A DNA stretch of 64,000 bases from Erythrobacter sp. SG61-1L (lineage in GTDB: Bacteria > Pseudomonadota > Alphaproteobacteria > Sphingomonadales > Sphingomonadaceae), in the NCBI RefSeq assembly GCF_001305965.1, contig NZ_JXQC01000003.1, forward strand, positions 620,001 through 684,000, in the 5' to 3' direction. The translations under genes and the position numbers were made by a program. How positions within the stretch are numbered: position 1 is the first letter of the stretch; each line of letters opens with the position of its first letter. Of the stretch, positions 53,963 through 62,453 are shown piece after piece. Under the pieces are notes generated by a model. It was given only the letters and a program-made list of their open reading frames with translations, was not told where the DNA came from and did not search any database.

Positions 53963-54286
53963 TCAGCCGCGTGGGCCGAACAGGATGATGGCAGCGCCGG
54001 CAAGCACGACCGCGCCGCCGACGAAGTCCCAGCGGTCAGGCGTGGTGCCCTCGACGATCCACAACCACAGCAGCGATGCGGCAACATAGACCCCGCCATA
54101 GGCCGCGAAGGCGCGACCGGCAGCGTCGGTTGGGACGAGCGTCAGCAGCCAGGCGAACAGGGCCAGCGACACCATCCCGGGCAGCAACCACAAGGGGCTC
54201 TTTTCCAGCCGCCACCATGCCCAGAATGCAAAGCAACCGGCGATTTCGAACAGCGCCGCGAGCGGATAGACGAGGAACAGCTTCAT
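53963..54286 (-). CDS. UPF0060/YnfA family membrane protein
   Basis: A 107-residue protein with four membrane helices, matching the YnfA/UPF0060 family (small multidrug-resistance-like transporters): [20 protein letters not shown] and [20 protein letters not shown]. Members are often found in arsenic operons, though a direct arsenic role is not proven. ATG overlaps the arsB stop (ATGA). Confidence 0.9.
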   Translation of the reverse strand: MKLFLVYPLAALFEIAGCFAFWAWWRLEKSPLWLLPGMVSLALFAWLLTLVPTDAAGRAFAAYGGVYVAASLLWLWIVEGTTPDRWDFVGGAVVLAGAAIILFGPRG

Positions 54287-55569
54287 GCAAAACTCAATCG
54301 CAGGGCGAGCGCTGCCAGTGTCACCAGCAGGATCGGCGTCGTCAGCGTGATGCCGACGCGGAAATAATAACCCCAGCCGATCTTCACGCCCTTCTGCCCC
54401 AGAACGTGCAGCCACAGCAGGGTCGCGAGCGAGCCGATCGGGGTGACCTTGGGCCCAAGGTCGCAGCCAATGACGTTGGCGTAGATCATGGCATCGCGAA
54501 CCGGGCCAGTGGCACTGGTCGCATCGATAGACAAAGCGCCCACGAGGACGGTCGGCATGTTGTTCATGCCCGAGGATAGCACGGCTGAAAGAATGCCCGT
54601 CCCGAAGGCCGCGCCCCATACGCCCCCCTCGGCGGAACGTTCCAGCAACCCGGCTAGCATGGTGGCAAGGCCGGCGTTGCTCATGCCGTAGACGACGAGA
54701 TACATGCCGAGTGAGAAAATCACGACCTGCCATGGTGCTTCGCGGATCACCTGGCCTGTGGGAATGACGTGGCCGCGCGCAGCGATGGCGATGAGCGCCA
54801 GCGCGCCGACCGCAGCGACCGCGCTGATCGGCACGCCGAGCGGATCGAGAACGAAGAAGCCAACTAGCAGCAGGGCCAGCACCACCCAGGCGGCGCGGAA
54901 GGTCGCGCGGTCAAGGATCGCTTCTGCCGGAGCGCGGAGCTGTGCGACGTTGTAGCTGGCGGGAATGTCCTTGCGAAAGAACAGAAGCAGAGCTGCCAAT
55001 GTGGCGGCAATTGCGGCCAAATCGACCGGCACCATGACCAGCGCATATTCACCGAAACCGATGTCGAAGAAGTCCGCCGAGACGATGTTGACGAGGTTGG
55101 AGACCACCAGCGGCAGGCTGGCAGTATCGGCGATGAACCCAGCCGCCATGACGAAAGCCAGCGTCGCCTTGGCGTTGTATCCCAGCGCCCGGAGCATCGC
55201 GATCACGATCGGGGTCAGGATCAGAGCGGCGCCATCATTGGCGAAGATCGCGGCAACGCTTGCACCCAGCAATACCACGAGCACAAACAGCCAGCGACCA
55301 TTGCCGCGCCCCCACCGCGCCACATGGAGCGCAGCCCATTCGAAGAATCCCGCGCGGTCGAGGATCAAACTGATCAGAATGATTGCCACGAAGGCACCGG
55401 TAGCGTTCCAGATGATATCCCAGACCATTGGGATGTCGGCGAACGAGATAACGCCGGTGGCAAGGGCCAGCAGTGCTCCGCCGATCGCGCTCCACCCGAT
55501 GCCGAGCCCGCGCGGCTGCCAGATCACCATCGTGATGGTGACCACGAAGATCGCGATCGCCAGCAGCAT
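54283..55569 (-). CDS. arsB: Arsenite efflux transporter ArsB
   Basis: A 428-residue transporter of the ArsB/NhaD ion transporter superfamily with about 12 helices and the conserved loops [15 protein letters not shown] and [19 protein letters not shown]. It expels arsenite or antimonite using membrane potential. No arsA ATPase is present. The ATG at 55569 overlaps the arsC stop; an open extension upstream lies in arsC. Confidence 0.94.
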   Translation of the reverse strand: MLLAIAIFVVTITMVIWQPRGLGIGWSAIGGALLALATGVISFADIPMVWDIIWNATGAFVAIILISLILDRAGFFEWAALHVARWGRGNGRWLFVLVVLLGASVAAIFANDGAALILTPIVIAMLRALGYNAKATLAFVMAAGFIADTASLPLVVSNLVNIVSADFFDIGFGEYALVMVPVDLAAIAATLAALLLFFRKDIPASYNVAQLRAPAEAILDRATFRAAWVVLALLLVGFFVLDPLGVPISAVAAVGALALIAIAARGHVIPTGQVIREAPWQVVIFSLGMYLVVYGMSNAGLATMLAGLLERSAEGGVWGAAFGTGILSAVLSSGMNNMPTVLVGALSIDATSATGPVRDAMIYANVIGCDLGPKVTPIGSLATLLWLHVLGQKGVKIGWGYYFRVGITLTTPILLVTLAALALRLSFA

Positions 55570-55997
55570 CAGACGATACGCTCGCCCGCCGCGTCCACAA
55601 CCTGCTCGCCATCCTCCTTGGTGAAGGCGCCCTGCTGGGGGCTCGGCAGAATGTCGAGCACTACCTCGGACGGGCGGCACAGGCGGACACCGAGCGGCGA
55701 GACGACGAGCGGCCGGTTGATGAGGATCGGGTGTTCCATCATCGCATCCACCAGCGCCGTATCGCTCAGACTCTCATCGCCGAGCCCCAATTCGGCATAA
55801 GGCGTGCCCTTTGCGCGCAGCAGCTCCCTGGGACTGAGCCCGGCACGCTCGATCAGGCTTTCGAGCATGGCGCGCGAAGGTGGCGTCTTCAGATACTCGA
55901 TAACATGCGGCTCGATCCCGGCGTTGCGGATCATCGCCAGCGTGTTGCGCGAGGTCCCGCATTCGGGATTGTGGTAGATGACGATGTCGGTGGTCAT
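55569..55997 (-). CDS. arsC: Arsenate reductase, glutaredoxin-coupled type
   Basis: The 142-residue ArsC of the E. coli R773 type has catalytic C13 in [13 protein letters not shown] and the arginines of the anion site (e.g. LINRPLVV). Uses glutathione/glutaredoxin to reduce arsenate to arsenite. Starts one base after the neighbouring arsC stop and overlaps arsB. Confidence 0.94.
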   Translation of the reverse strand: MTTDIVIYHNPECGTSRNTLAMIRNAGIEPHVIEYLKTPPSRAMLESLIERAGLSPRELLRAKGTPYAELGLGDESLSDTALVDAMMEHPILINRPLVVSPLGVRLCRPSEVVLDILPSPQQGAFTKEDGEQVVDAAGERIV

Positions 55998-56528
55998 TCA
56001 GGCTTCCCTCGCCTTGGCGGTCGCGCCCTCTTCGCGGCCGATGGCGGCCAGCTTGCTGCGCACAGACATATCGTCGATGCTCTTAAGCGGAAGCATCAAG
56101 AACAGCTCGATCCGGCGTTTGAGATAGCTGAGCGCATCGACGAAAGCCTGCCGCTGGCCATCGCCCTCGACTGCGGCGGGATCCTCGACGCCCCAATGCG
56201 CGGTGAGCGGCTTGCCTGGCCATACCGGACAGCTCTCGCCCGCGGCGTTGTCGCAGACGGTGAAGATGAAATCGAACTCGGGTGCGCCGGGCTTGGTGAA
56301 CTCGCTCCAGTTCTTCGAGTGCAGGCCCTCGGTCGGATAACCGAAGCTATCCAGCACCTCGAGCGACATCGGATGCACGTCGCCCTTGGGCTGGCTGCCC
56401 GCGCTGTAAGCACGGAAGCAGTCTCCGCCCATCTTGTTCATCAGCGCTTCGCCCAGAATCGAGCGGGCCGAGTTGCCCGTGCACAGGAACAGGACATTGT
56501 AAGGTTGGTCAGGCACTGTCGGCTCCAT
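55998..56528 (-). CDS. arsC: Arsenate reductase, low-molecular-weight phosphatase type
   Basis: A second, unrelated arsenate reductase: 176 residues with the phosphatase loop C16-T-G-N-S-A-R22 and two further cysteines C92 and C100 that would complete the thiol relay seen in thioredoxin-coupled ArsC. The C-terminal 40 residues are a helical extension. Longer than pI258 ArsC (131). Overlaps the arsR stop by one base. Confidence 0.88.
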   Translation of the reverse strand: MEPTVPDQPYNVLFLCTGNSARSILGEALMNKMGGDCFRAYSAGSQPKGDVHPMSLEVLDSFGYPTEGLHSKNWSEFTKPGAPEFDFIFTVCDNAAGESCPVWPGKPLTAHWGVEDPAAVEGDGQRQAFVDALSYLKRRIELFLMLPLKSIDDMSVRSKLAAIGREEGATAKAREA

Positions 56529-56860
56529 CAGCAGCAATGGGAAAGTTCGGCGATGAGGGGTTCGCAAAGCTCCGCGCGACCCCCACAGCAGTCCTTAGCG
56601 AGAAACAGCATCAGCTCGCGCAATGCGCCGATGCTCGCGCGCTGGATCATCTGCCGTCCCCGCTTCTCGGTTACGACGAGACCAGCTCCGACGAGTATGG
56701 CGAGGTGACTGGAAAAGGTGCTCTGGCTGAGGCCCGACGCGTCGACCAGTTGCCCGGTGGAAAGCCCACCGGGCTCGCTGCGGACGAGACGGCGAAACGC
56801 GTCGAGGCGTGTGGGATGTGCGAGGGCGGAGAGAGAAGCGAGTGCTGCAGCGGATTTCAC
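56528..56860 (-). CDS. arsR: Arsenic-responsive repressor ArsR
   Basis: The 110-residue ArsR/SmtB repressor has HTH (GQLVDASGLSQSTFSSHLAIL). It lacks the ELCVCDL site of E. coli ArsR. Instead C91, C92 and C98 reproduce the Cys-Cys-x5-Cys spacing of the Acidithiobacillus-type site (C95, C96, C102), with an extra terminal Cys-Cys (C109, C110). GTG start at 56860 directly follows the promoter. It controls the six-gene ars operon downstream. Confidence 0.92.
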   Translation of the reverse strand: MKSAAALASLSALAHPTRLDAFRRLVRSEPGGLSTGQLVDASGLSQSTFSSHLAILVGAGLVVTEKRGRQMIQRASIGALRELMLFLAKDCCGGRAELCEPLIAELSHCC

Positions 56861-56862
56861 TC

Positions 56863-56917
56863 ATCGGCAATTACCGATGCGTTCTGGAGCGGTCAATATC
56901 GATCGGGAATTTTCGAT
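56863..56917 (-). promoter_or_regulatory. ars operon promoter with two ArsR-type operators
   Basis: Minus strand: -35 TTGACC (56891-56896), 17-base spacer, -10 TAATTG (56868-56873). Two 16-base dyads share ATCGG-N-AATT-N2-CGAT: 56863-56878 (over the -10) and 56902-56917 (upstream of the -35), 39 bases apart, close to four helical turns. The -10 lies seven bases before the GTG of arsR, predicting a leaderless or near-leaderless mRNA. Confidence 0.65.
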
Positions 56918-57114
56918 GTGTTGCTGAAAGGTAGAAGGTATCGGCGAGCTACTTTTGTAAGCCCAGATGCCGAGTTATGCATGCGCAGATGCTGAAATCG
57001 AACAATCAGTAACCAGCCGGCCGGCAGTCATTGAGAGGGAAGGGGGCTTGCTTCTGATTGAGCCGAACGAGCGTCGAAGGTCGATGCTTGAGCTCGCAAT
57101 CAGGAGTAAGTCCC

Positions 57115-59103
57115 ATGATCAAGTCGATTCTGCTGACCAAGTTAGTCCAGTCCCCACGTAACGTGCGCCGCCACGGTGACCCAGCTGCAGATGCCGAACT
57201 GAAAGCGAGCATTGCAGCCCATGGCTTGTTGCAGAACCTCATCGTTCGGCCTGCCTCTCGCGGAAAATTCGAGGTCGAGGCCGGAGAGCGCCGCCGGTGC
57301 GCCTTGCTGGCGCTTACCGAAGAGAAAGTCCTGCCGAAGGGCTACGAGGTTACCTGCCTCGTGCTTGAGGACGATGCGGAAACCGCAGTCGAAACGAGTC
57401 TGGCCGAAAACTTCCATCGCCTTGCGATGAACCCGGCCGACGAAGCGCAGGCGTTCGCTGCCCTGATCGAGGCAGGTGCATCGATTGAGGATGTCGCGCG
57501 CCGCTTCGGGCTGACGGTCCGCTTTGTCGAAGGCCGTCTGCGTCTCGCGACCCTCGCGCCTGTCGTCTTCGATGCTCTGGCATCCGGCGAAATCACTCTC
57601 GATCTCGCCAAAGCTTTCGGCGCGACCTCCGACCAGGAAATTCAGGCTCGCGTCTACGAACAAGCGTCCTCGGGATATTATGCGCCCAGCGCCGACAGCA
57701 TCCGGCGCATGGTGCTCTCCGGCACGGTCCGCGGCAGCGACGCTCGGGCCCGTCTTGTCGGGCGCGAGACCTACATCGCTGCAGGTGGCCGGATCGAGCG
57801 CGAACTGTTCGACGACGATGACAGTGAGTCCTGGGTCGATGTCGCACTTCTCGAAACCCTCGCCTCGGAGGAGATGGAGAAACGCGCCAAGTTGCTCGCA
57901 GCAGAGCAGGGCCTTGCCTGGGTCAAGCCTACGCTTGACGCCTACGCCAGTCACGATCTCGTCGAAGGCCTCATTCGCCTTCCAGCCGAGCCGGCTCCGT
58001 TGACTGACGCCGAACTGGCCCGCCTTGATGAACTCGATGCCTCGTACGATGAGCATGCTGCCATTCTTGAGGACGAAGACAGCGCCGAAGAAGCAATTGC
58101 TGCGGCCGAGGCGACGATCGAAGCGATCGAGCGCGAATGCCAGGACATTCGGGCAAAGCCCCCGGAGCTGGCACCCGAACTGAAGGCCGATGCCGGAATG
58201 ATCCTCGTTCTCTCGCGCGACGGCACACCGGTTCTCCAGCCAGTATTCTACGGCGAGCGCGACATCGAAGTCGTTGGTGACGAAGATGTCGTCGAAGTCG
58301 TTGCGAGTGTCGGCAGTGACGGCAGACGCCGTGCAGCGCTTTCCAAGCGTCTGGTCGACGAACTTGCGATGCAACGTCGTGACGTGCTCGCGCTCCACGT
58401 GGCATCGGATCCCGGCCTTTCGCTCGACATCATGGTCTTCACCCTCGCGGATGCCGACACCCACGACTGGCGGTCACGCGCGGCCACGACCTTGCGTGGC
58501 GGCGTCCCCGCGGGTCCGATTGTCGGGTTCGAAGCGAAGGATGCGCCGGCAAGCGCATCCCTTGCGGACCTGCGCTCGGGTCTCGATGAGAGTTGGCGAT
58601 CTGGCGAAGACGCTTCGTCGCGCTTCAAGATGTTTCGGGCACTCGCTGATGAAAGTCGCGCAGCATGGCTCGGCTTTGTCGTCGCTCGCACGCTCGAGGC
58701 GAGCCTCAACATGGCAGGCGAACGTCAGATCACGTTCCAGGATCATCTGGGCAGCACGATCGGCATCGACATGGCGCAGTGGTGGCGTCCGACCGCGGCG
58801 AACTACTTCGACCGCGTCTCGAAGCAGGTCATCCTCGATGCGCTCACCGATGTTGGCGGTTTGGAACTGTCCTCGCGCTTCGCATCGGTGAAAAAGGGCG
58901 ATCTCGCGATGAGCGCCGAGCGCGTCTTCGCGGGGACCTACATCACCGAGGTCGAAGTTCGGGAAAGAGCCCTCGCCTGGGTACCCGAAGTCATGCGTTT
59001 TGCCGACCAGCCGGAAATTCCTGCCGATAACGAAGCGCAAAGTCCCGACGCGGATTTCGTCGCCAACGACGACAATCAGCTCCCGAGCGAGCTGGCCGCC
59101 TGA
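57115..59103 (+). CDS. Large ParB/RepB-like protein
   Basis: A 662-residue protein. The N-terminal 110 residues are a ParB nuclease-like domain (SPRNVRRHGDPAADAELKAS, VEAGERRRCALL, LAENFHRLAMNPADEAQAF), followed by a KorB/HTH-like segment (DVARRFGLTVRFVEGRLRLA). The rest (200-662) has an acidic coiled region (about 300-365) and no recognised domain. ParB proteins bind centromere-like sites and hydrolyse CTP, but no ParA gene is nearby, so a regulatory or maintenance role is as likely as partition. ATG 57115 has CAGGAG at nine-base spacing. Confidence 0.82.
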   Translation: MIKSILLTKLVQSPRNVRRHGDPAADAELKASIAAHGLLQNLIVRPASRGKFEVEAGERRRCALLALTEEKVLPKGYEVTCLVLEDDAETAVETSLAENFHRLAMNPADEAQAFAALIEAGASIEDVARRFGLTVRFVEGRLRLATLAPVVFDALASGEITLDLAKAFGATSDQEIQARVYEQASSGYYAPSADSIRRMVLSGTVRGSDARARLVGRETYIAAGGRIERELFDDDDSESWVDVALLETLASEEMEKRAKLLAAEQGLAWVKPTLDAYASHDLVEGLIRLPAEPAPLTDAELARLDELDASYDEHAAILEDEDSAEEAIAAAEATIEAIERECQDIRAKPPELAPELKADAGMILVLSRDGTPVLQPVFYGERDIEVVGDEDVVEVVASVGSDGRRRAALSKRLVDELAMQRRDVLALHVASDPGLSLDIMVFTLADADTHDWRSRAATTLRGGVPAGPIVGFEAKDAPASASLADLRSGLDESWRSGEDASSRFKMFRALADESRAAWLGFVVARTLEASLNMAGERQITFQDHLGSTIGIDMAQWWRPTAANYFDRVSKQVILDALTDVGGLELSSRFASVKKGDLAMSAERVFAGTYITEVEVRERALAWVPEVMRFADQPEIPADNEAQSPDADFVANDDNQLPSELAA

Positions 59104-59137
59104 CCTCCTCCTGACAGGAACGGCTGCTCGCCACCGT

Positions 59138-59176
59138 GAAGCGGTCCTCCGGCACATGCCGGGGGGCCGCTTCTTT
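59138..59176 (+). terminator. Terminator after the ParB-like gene
   Basis: A 16-bp stem (59138-59153 with 59158-59173, two G-T pairs), ACAT loop, then TTT. It separates the ParB-like gene from ardC, which must have its own promoter or depend on read-through. Confidence 0.75.
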
Positions 59177-59258
59177 CATGGAAAAAGAGCGGAGGGGGCT
59201 CCGGGATCTCCGGCACTGACCGACGGAACTGTCGTCAGGCCATTTCAGGAGATCCAAC

Positions 59259-60200
59259 ATGGCCTATCGCAAGGGACAAAGCGGCAGAGTGTCGCCTGCT
59301 ACCCGTATCACCCAGGAAATCATCGCCCGCCTCGAGTCCGGCACGAAGCCGTGGATCAAGCCATGGCGCGGTGTGCCAGTCTCGCGCCCATTGCGAGCGT
59401 GCGGCGTCCCTTATCGCGGCATGAATGTATTCTGGCTCTGGATGGTTGCCGATATGTGCGGTTACGGCTCGCCGTTCTGGATGACCTACAATCAGGCCAA
59501 AGAACTGGGTGCACAGGTGCGCAAGGGCGAAAAATCCACCATCGCCATCTTCTACAAGAGCTACACCAAGGAAGTCGAAGCCCCCGACACCGGCGAAAAA
59601 ACCGACGAAAGTCGTCGCGTGTTGAAGGCCTATCCGGTTTTCAATGCTGATCAGGTCCAAGGTCTTCCGGAACACTTCCATCCCGCCGCGACGCTTGAGG
59701 TGGTGGAGCCCGAGGGCCGTCAGGCTGAACTCGACTCATTCTTTTCCAGTATTCCGGCCGTTCTGCGACATCAGGGCGACGAAGCCTACTATGAGCCAGT
59801 GGCTGATCGGGTGACAATGGCGCCCGCGCATCTCTTCTCGGGCTTCGACCACTATTACGCCACGCTCGCGCACGAACTATCGCATTGGACCGGCCATGCC
59901 AGCCGTCTCGACCGTAATCTCAAGAATCGATTTGGTTCTGCAGCTTACGCTGCCGAGGAACTCATTGCCGAACTTTCGAGCGCCATGCTTGGCGCTGAAC
60001 TCGGTCTGCCAGTCACCCACCTCGATAGCCATGCGAGCTATATTGAGCACTGGCTCCAGCTCCTGAAGCAGGATGACCGTGCCATTCTCACCGCTGCCGC
60101 AAAGGCGGAGGAAGCATCAAGGCTTCTGCTCAGACTCGGAGGACGGATCTCTGCCGATGATACCGACGAAGCGTCTGCCGACGCTGCGTTGGCCGCTTGA
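59259..60200 (+). CDS. ardC: ArdC family antirestriction protein
   Basis: The 313-residue protein has an N-terminal ssDNA-binding domain (ITQEIIARLESGTKPWIKPW, GMNVFWLW, QVRKGEKSTIAIFYK) and a C-terminal zincin metallopeptidase domain with H205-E206-L-S-H209 (LAHELSHWTGH) and a later AEELIAEL glutamate. ArdC proteins protect incoming single-stranded plasmid DNA from restriction. Starts with CAGGAG. The tail is alanine- and acid-rich. Confidence 0.92.
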   Translation: MAYRKGQSGRVSPATRITQEIIARLESGTKPWIKPWRGVPVSRPLRACGVPYRGMNVFWLWMVADMCGYGSPFWMTYNQAKELGAQVRKGEKSTIAIFYKSYTKEVEAPDTGEKTDESRRVLKAYPVFNADQVQGLPEHFHPAATLEVVEPEGRQAELDSFFSSIPAVLRHQGDEAYYEPVADRVTMAPAHLFSGFDHYYATLAHELSHWTGHASRLDRNLKNRFGSAAYAAEELIAELSSAMLGAELGLPVTHLDSHASYIEHWLQLLKQDDRAILTAAAKAEEASRLLLRLGGRISADDTDEASADAALAA

Positions 60201-60211
60201 AGGAGGGTATC

Positions 60212-60634
60212 ATGGGCCGATCGGTCAGTTACCCCAGCGGGGCCATCGTGGCCTTCACGGTGCTCGAAGTCGAAAACGACGACGACTGGGACCTCGAATA
60301 TGAGTGGCTCCGCGAGGATCTGCGTGAGCGCGCATGGCAGGCATTCCCTTCTCTGATCGCGCACGACGGTTGGCGAGGCCGCGAAGACCGCATCCTCATG
60401 CGCAATGCCTATGCAGATTTCGGCGTGTCGGTTTACGCCGGCCTGGTTGCGGTGTGGATCGTCGAGCGTGACGATGGCGCCTATTGGGATGCCGATTGGC
60501 GCACGGCCAGATCGCCCAGAGCACAGCGCTGGCTGTCCCAGATCGCCTCGCGCTTTGAAGCGTTGTTCGGCGACTTCGTCTGCCTCGGTCACATGTCGAA
60601 CGGTGAGGGCGTCTACGCAAAACGGGTGGCCTGA
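60212..60634 (+). CDS. Conserved mobile-element protein of unknown function
   Basis: A 140-residue soluble protein, rich in Trp and Asp (DDDWDLEYEWLREDLRERAW) and ending GHMSNGEGVYAKRVA. I recognise it only as a type found beside ardC on alphaproteobacterial elements. ATG 60212 follows AAGGAGGG. It begins 11 bases after ardC, so probably cotranscribed. Confidence 0.72.
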   Translation: MGRSVSYPSGAIVAFTVLEVENDDDWDLEYEWLREDLRERAWQAFPSLIAHDGWRGREDRILMRNAYADFGVSVYAGLVAVWIVERDDGAYWDADWRTARSPRAQRWLSQIASRFEALFGDFVCLGHMSNGEGVYAKRVA

Positions 60635-60934
60635 ATGCGCCGCTCACCCGTGAGCGTACACATGTACCTGTCCTGCCTGACGAAACCTGCATGTGCACTC
60701 ATGGTCTGAAGCCATGCGAGAGAGGCCCTGGGCCAGCCGCCAGTCTTCCGCAACCCGCTTGCGCAGGCCCGAGTTGGCCCGGCCCTGTGGGCCGTTGGCC
60801 TGCCCGCGCCAGCCTGCCCAAGCGGGTTTCCCCTGTCGGGTGCGGAGACTGCCTCAAGCTGGCCCTGACGGACTCTCGCTGGCGCAGCCATGAGCGGGTG
60901 CGTCAGCCTAACGCCAGTCAGGAGGACAATACCC
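60635..60934. other. Structured noncoding block
   Basis: 300 bases without a convincing gene. It holds three dyads: CGCTCAC-CC-GTGAGCG (60641-60656); a long inverted repeat with 17-base arms and one mismatch (60752-60768 and 60812-60828) with a 43-base spacer; and within that spacer CGGCCC-TGT-GGGCCG (60780-60794). The nested stems could be a structured RNA leader, a single-strand origin or a protein-binding site. No T-run follows the large stem. Confidence 0.5.
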
Positions 60935-61888
60935 ATGCACTCATCATTTTCTGACCAACTTGCCGGCCTCGATCTTTCCGGTTTTTCGATTGGTCCTGCC
61001 CCGGTTTCCACCAATGACTTTCCGGTCCACGAAGCGGTCGTCCAGACTCTCGAAGCTGTCTGGTCCGATCTTTTTGCGATGTTTTCTGGGACTGCGCTGG
61101 AAGCCGATGCCGAGGACCTCGGCTGGGCGTTCGTCAACATCTTCCACCGTTCCGCAACGCGCAAATCGACCGCAGTCGACCGCGCAACCGACGAGGTCCG
61201 AGCGCTCTTGGCCACTGCCGATGGATCCGAAATTCACGCCCATGAACTCGAGACCCAGGTTGAGCGTGCACAGTGTGCCGAAGGGGCCATGGTCGCGCTC
61301 GAAGAGATGCGCGAAGTGGCCGCTGCCCTCTATCTCAACGAATTCGGCTCCTCGTGGAAGCCCGTGTCGAGTTCGCGCTTCAATCACAGCGCCATGCTGA
61401 CTTCCGCGCTTGTCGAGGGCCGCGAGTTCGTCCGAGCCCGGTCCGAAGCGAAACGCCGCGCCGCCATGCCAGAAGGTACGCCGGTGATCTTTGCCGGTGG
61501 CCGCACACGCCATCCAAACGAGCAGGACGCTCTTACTTTCGCCAACAACGTCTGGGCTACTCTGGACAAGGTTCACGACCGGGTTCCTGACATGGTGCTT
61601 GTCCATGGTGGCGACACCAAGGGCGTTGACCGTCTGGCATCCTCGTGGGCCGAACGACGCAACATCCCGCAATTCAGCTTCTCCCTCGACATGCGCCTCG
61701 GGGCACGCGCAGGCTTCAAGCGCAACGAGCGTATGCTCTCGCTCGACCCCCGTTATGTCGTGGCCTTTCCCGGAAACGGGGTCCTGGAGCGCCTCGTCAT
61801 CGAAGCGAAATCCCGACGGATTACCGTCGTCGATCGCCGCGGTCCGCTTGGAACTTCTCCTAAGCGCGCGGCTCAAGATGCCGACTGA
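60935..61888 (+). CDS. DUF2493 (SLOG-like) protein
   Basis: A 317-residue protein. The N-terminal 195 residues are helical with no known domain. The C-terminal part (about 200-300) is a DUF2493/YspA-type SLOG Rossmann domain: VIFAGGRTRHP, LVHGGDTKGVDRLASSWAE, FKRNERML and VVAFPGNG. SLOG domains bind nucleotides or related ligands, and some work in signalling or defence. This family is frequent on sphingomonad mobile elements. ATG 60935 follows CAGGAGG. Confidence 0.82.
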   Translation: MHSSFSDQLAGLDLSGFSIGPAPVSTNDFPVHEAVVQTLEAVWSDLFAMFSGTALEADAEDLGWAFVNIFHRSATRKSTAVDRATDEVRALLATADGSEIHAHELETQVERAQCAEGAMVALEEMREVAAALYLNEFGSSWKPVSSSRFNHSAMLTSALVEGREFVRARSEAKRRAAMPEGTPVIFAGGRTRHPNEQDALTFANNVWATLDKVHDRVPDMVLVHGGDTKGVDRLASSWAERRNIPQFSFSLDMRLGARAGFKRNERMLSLDPRYVVAFPGNGVLERLVIEAKSRRITVVDRRGPLGTSPKRAAQDAD

Positions 61889-61901
61889 TGCGTTTGGCAT
61901 C

Positions 61902-61926
61902 GCGCCAGCGCCATCGGCGCTGGCGC
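61902..61926 (+). other. Strong hairpin after the DUF2493 gene
   Basis: Perfect 11-bp stem GCGCCAGCGCC / GGCGCTGGCGC with ATC loop. Very stable but no T-run. It could protect mRNA 3' ends or pause RNA polymerase. Confidence 0.45.
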
Positions 61927-62005
61927 AGCCCTTCAGAGGAAAGAATTCGCCTGTTTTCGTGGGCAAGACGATCGGTGCTTGCCAGCACATCTCAGGAGAA
62001 ACTTC

Positions 62006-62443
62006 ATGACTGATTTTCAGGCAATCATGGCGGACTTTGCTGTCCGCCAGGCCGAACGCGCTGCGCAGGCACAAAGTGAAATCCAACGGCTCAAGGCAGC
62101 TATCATTGCCCCTCTGCGGAATGCCGAAATTGCCCGCGTAGAAATCCGCTTCGATGGGTGCGGCGACAGCGGTGCGGTTGAAGAATTCGTATTCTCTGAC
62201 GCCGTCGGGGCGAGTGTTCCGTGTCCCGAAGTGACGATCGATTGTGCTGGAGAAGGCGACGACCAGAGCCTCAGTTCCGCCCTCGAGCAACTGACTTACC
62301 TTGCTCTCGAACGCCATCATCCCGGATGGGAAATCAATGATGGCGCCTGCGGCGAACTGGTCATCGACGTGGCTACGCCGAGTTTCGCTCTGGACTGCCA
62401 GCTGCGTTACACGGCGACCGACGACCATTCGACTGATCTCTAG
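62006..62443 (+). CDS. DUF6878-like conserved protein
   Basis: A 145-residue acidic protein: a helical N-terminus (FAVRQAERAAQAQSEIQRLK), then a beta-rich core with FDGCGDSGAVEEF, HHPGWEINDGACGEL and a LDCQLRY end. I associate the pattern with DUF6878, found on alphaproteobacterial mobile elements; that assignment is from memory. CAGGAG ribosome site. Function unknown. Confidence 0.65.
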   Translation: MTDFQAIMADFAVRQAERAAQAQSEIQRLKAAIIAPLRNAEIARVEIRFDGCGDSGAVEEFVFSDAVGASVPCPEVTIDCAGEGDDQSLSSALEQLTYLALERHHPGWEINDGACGELVIDVATPSFALDCQLRYTATDDHSTDL

Positions 62444-62453
62444 GAGAGGTGCG

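Noticed and set aside
60693-60893. 66-residue open frame inside the structured block
   Set aside because: Arg/Pro-rich translation generated by inverted repeats, with no ribosome site.
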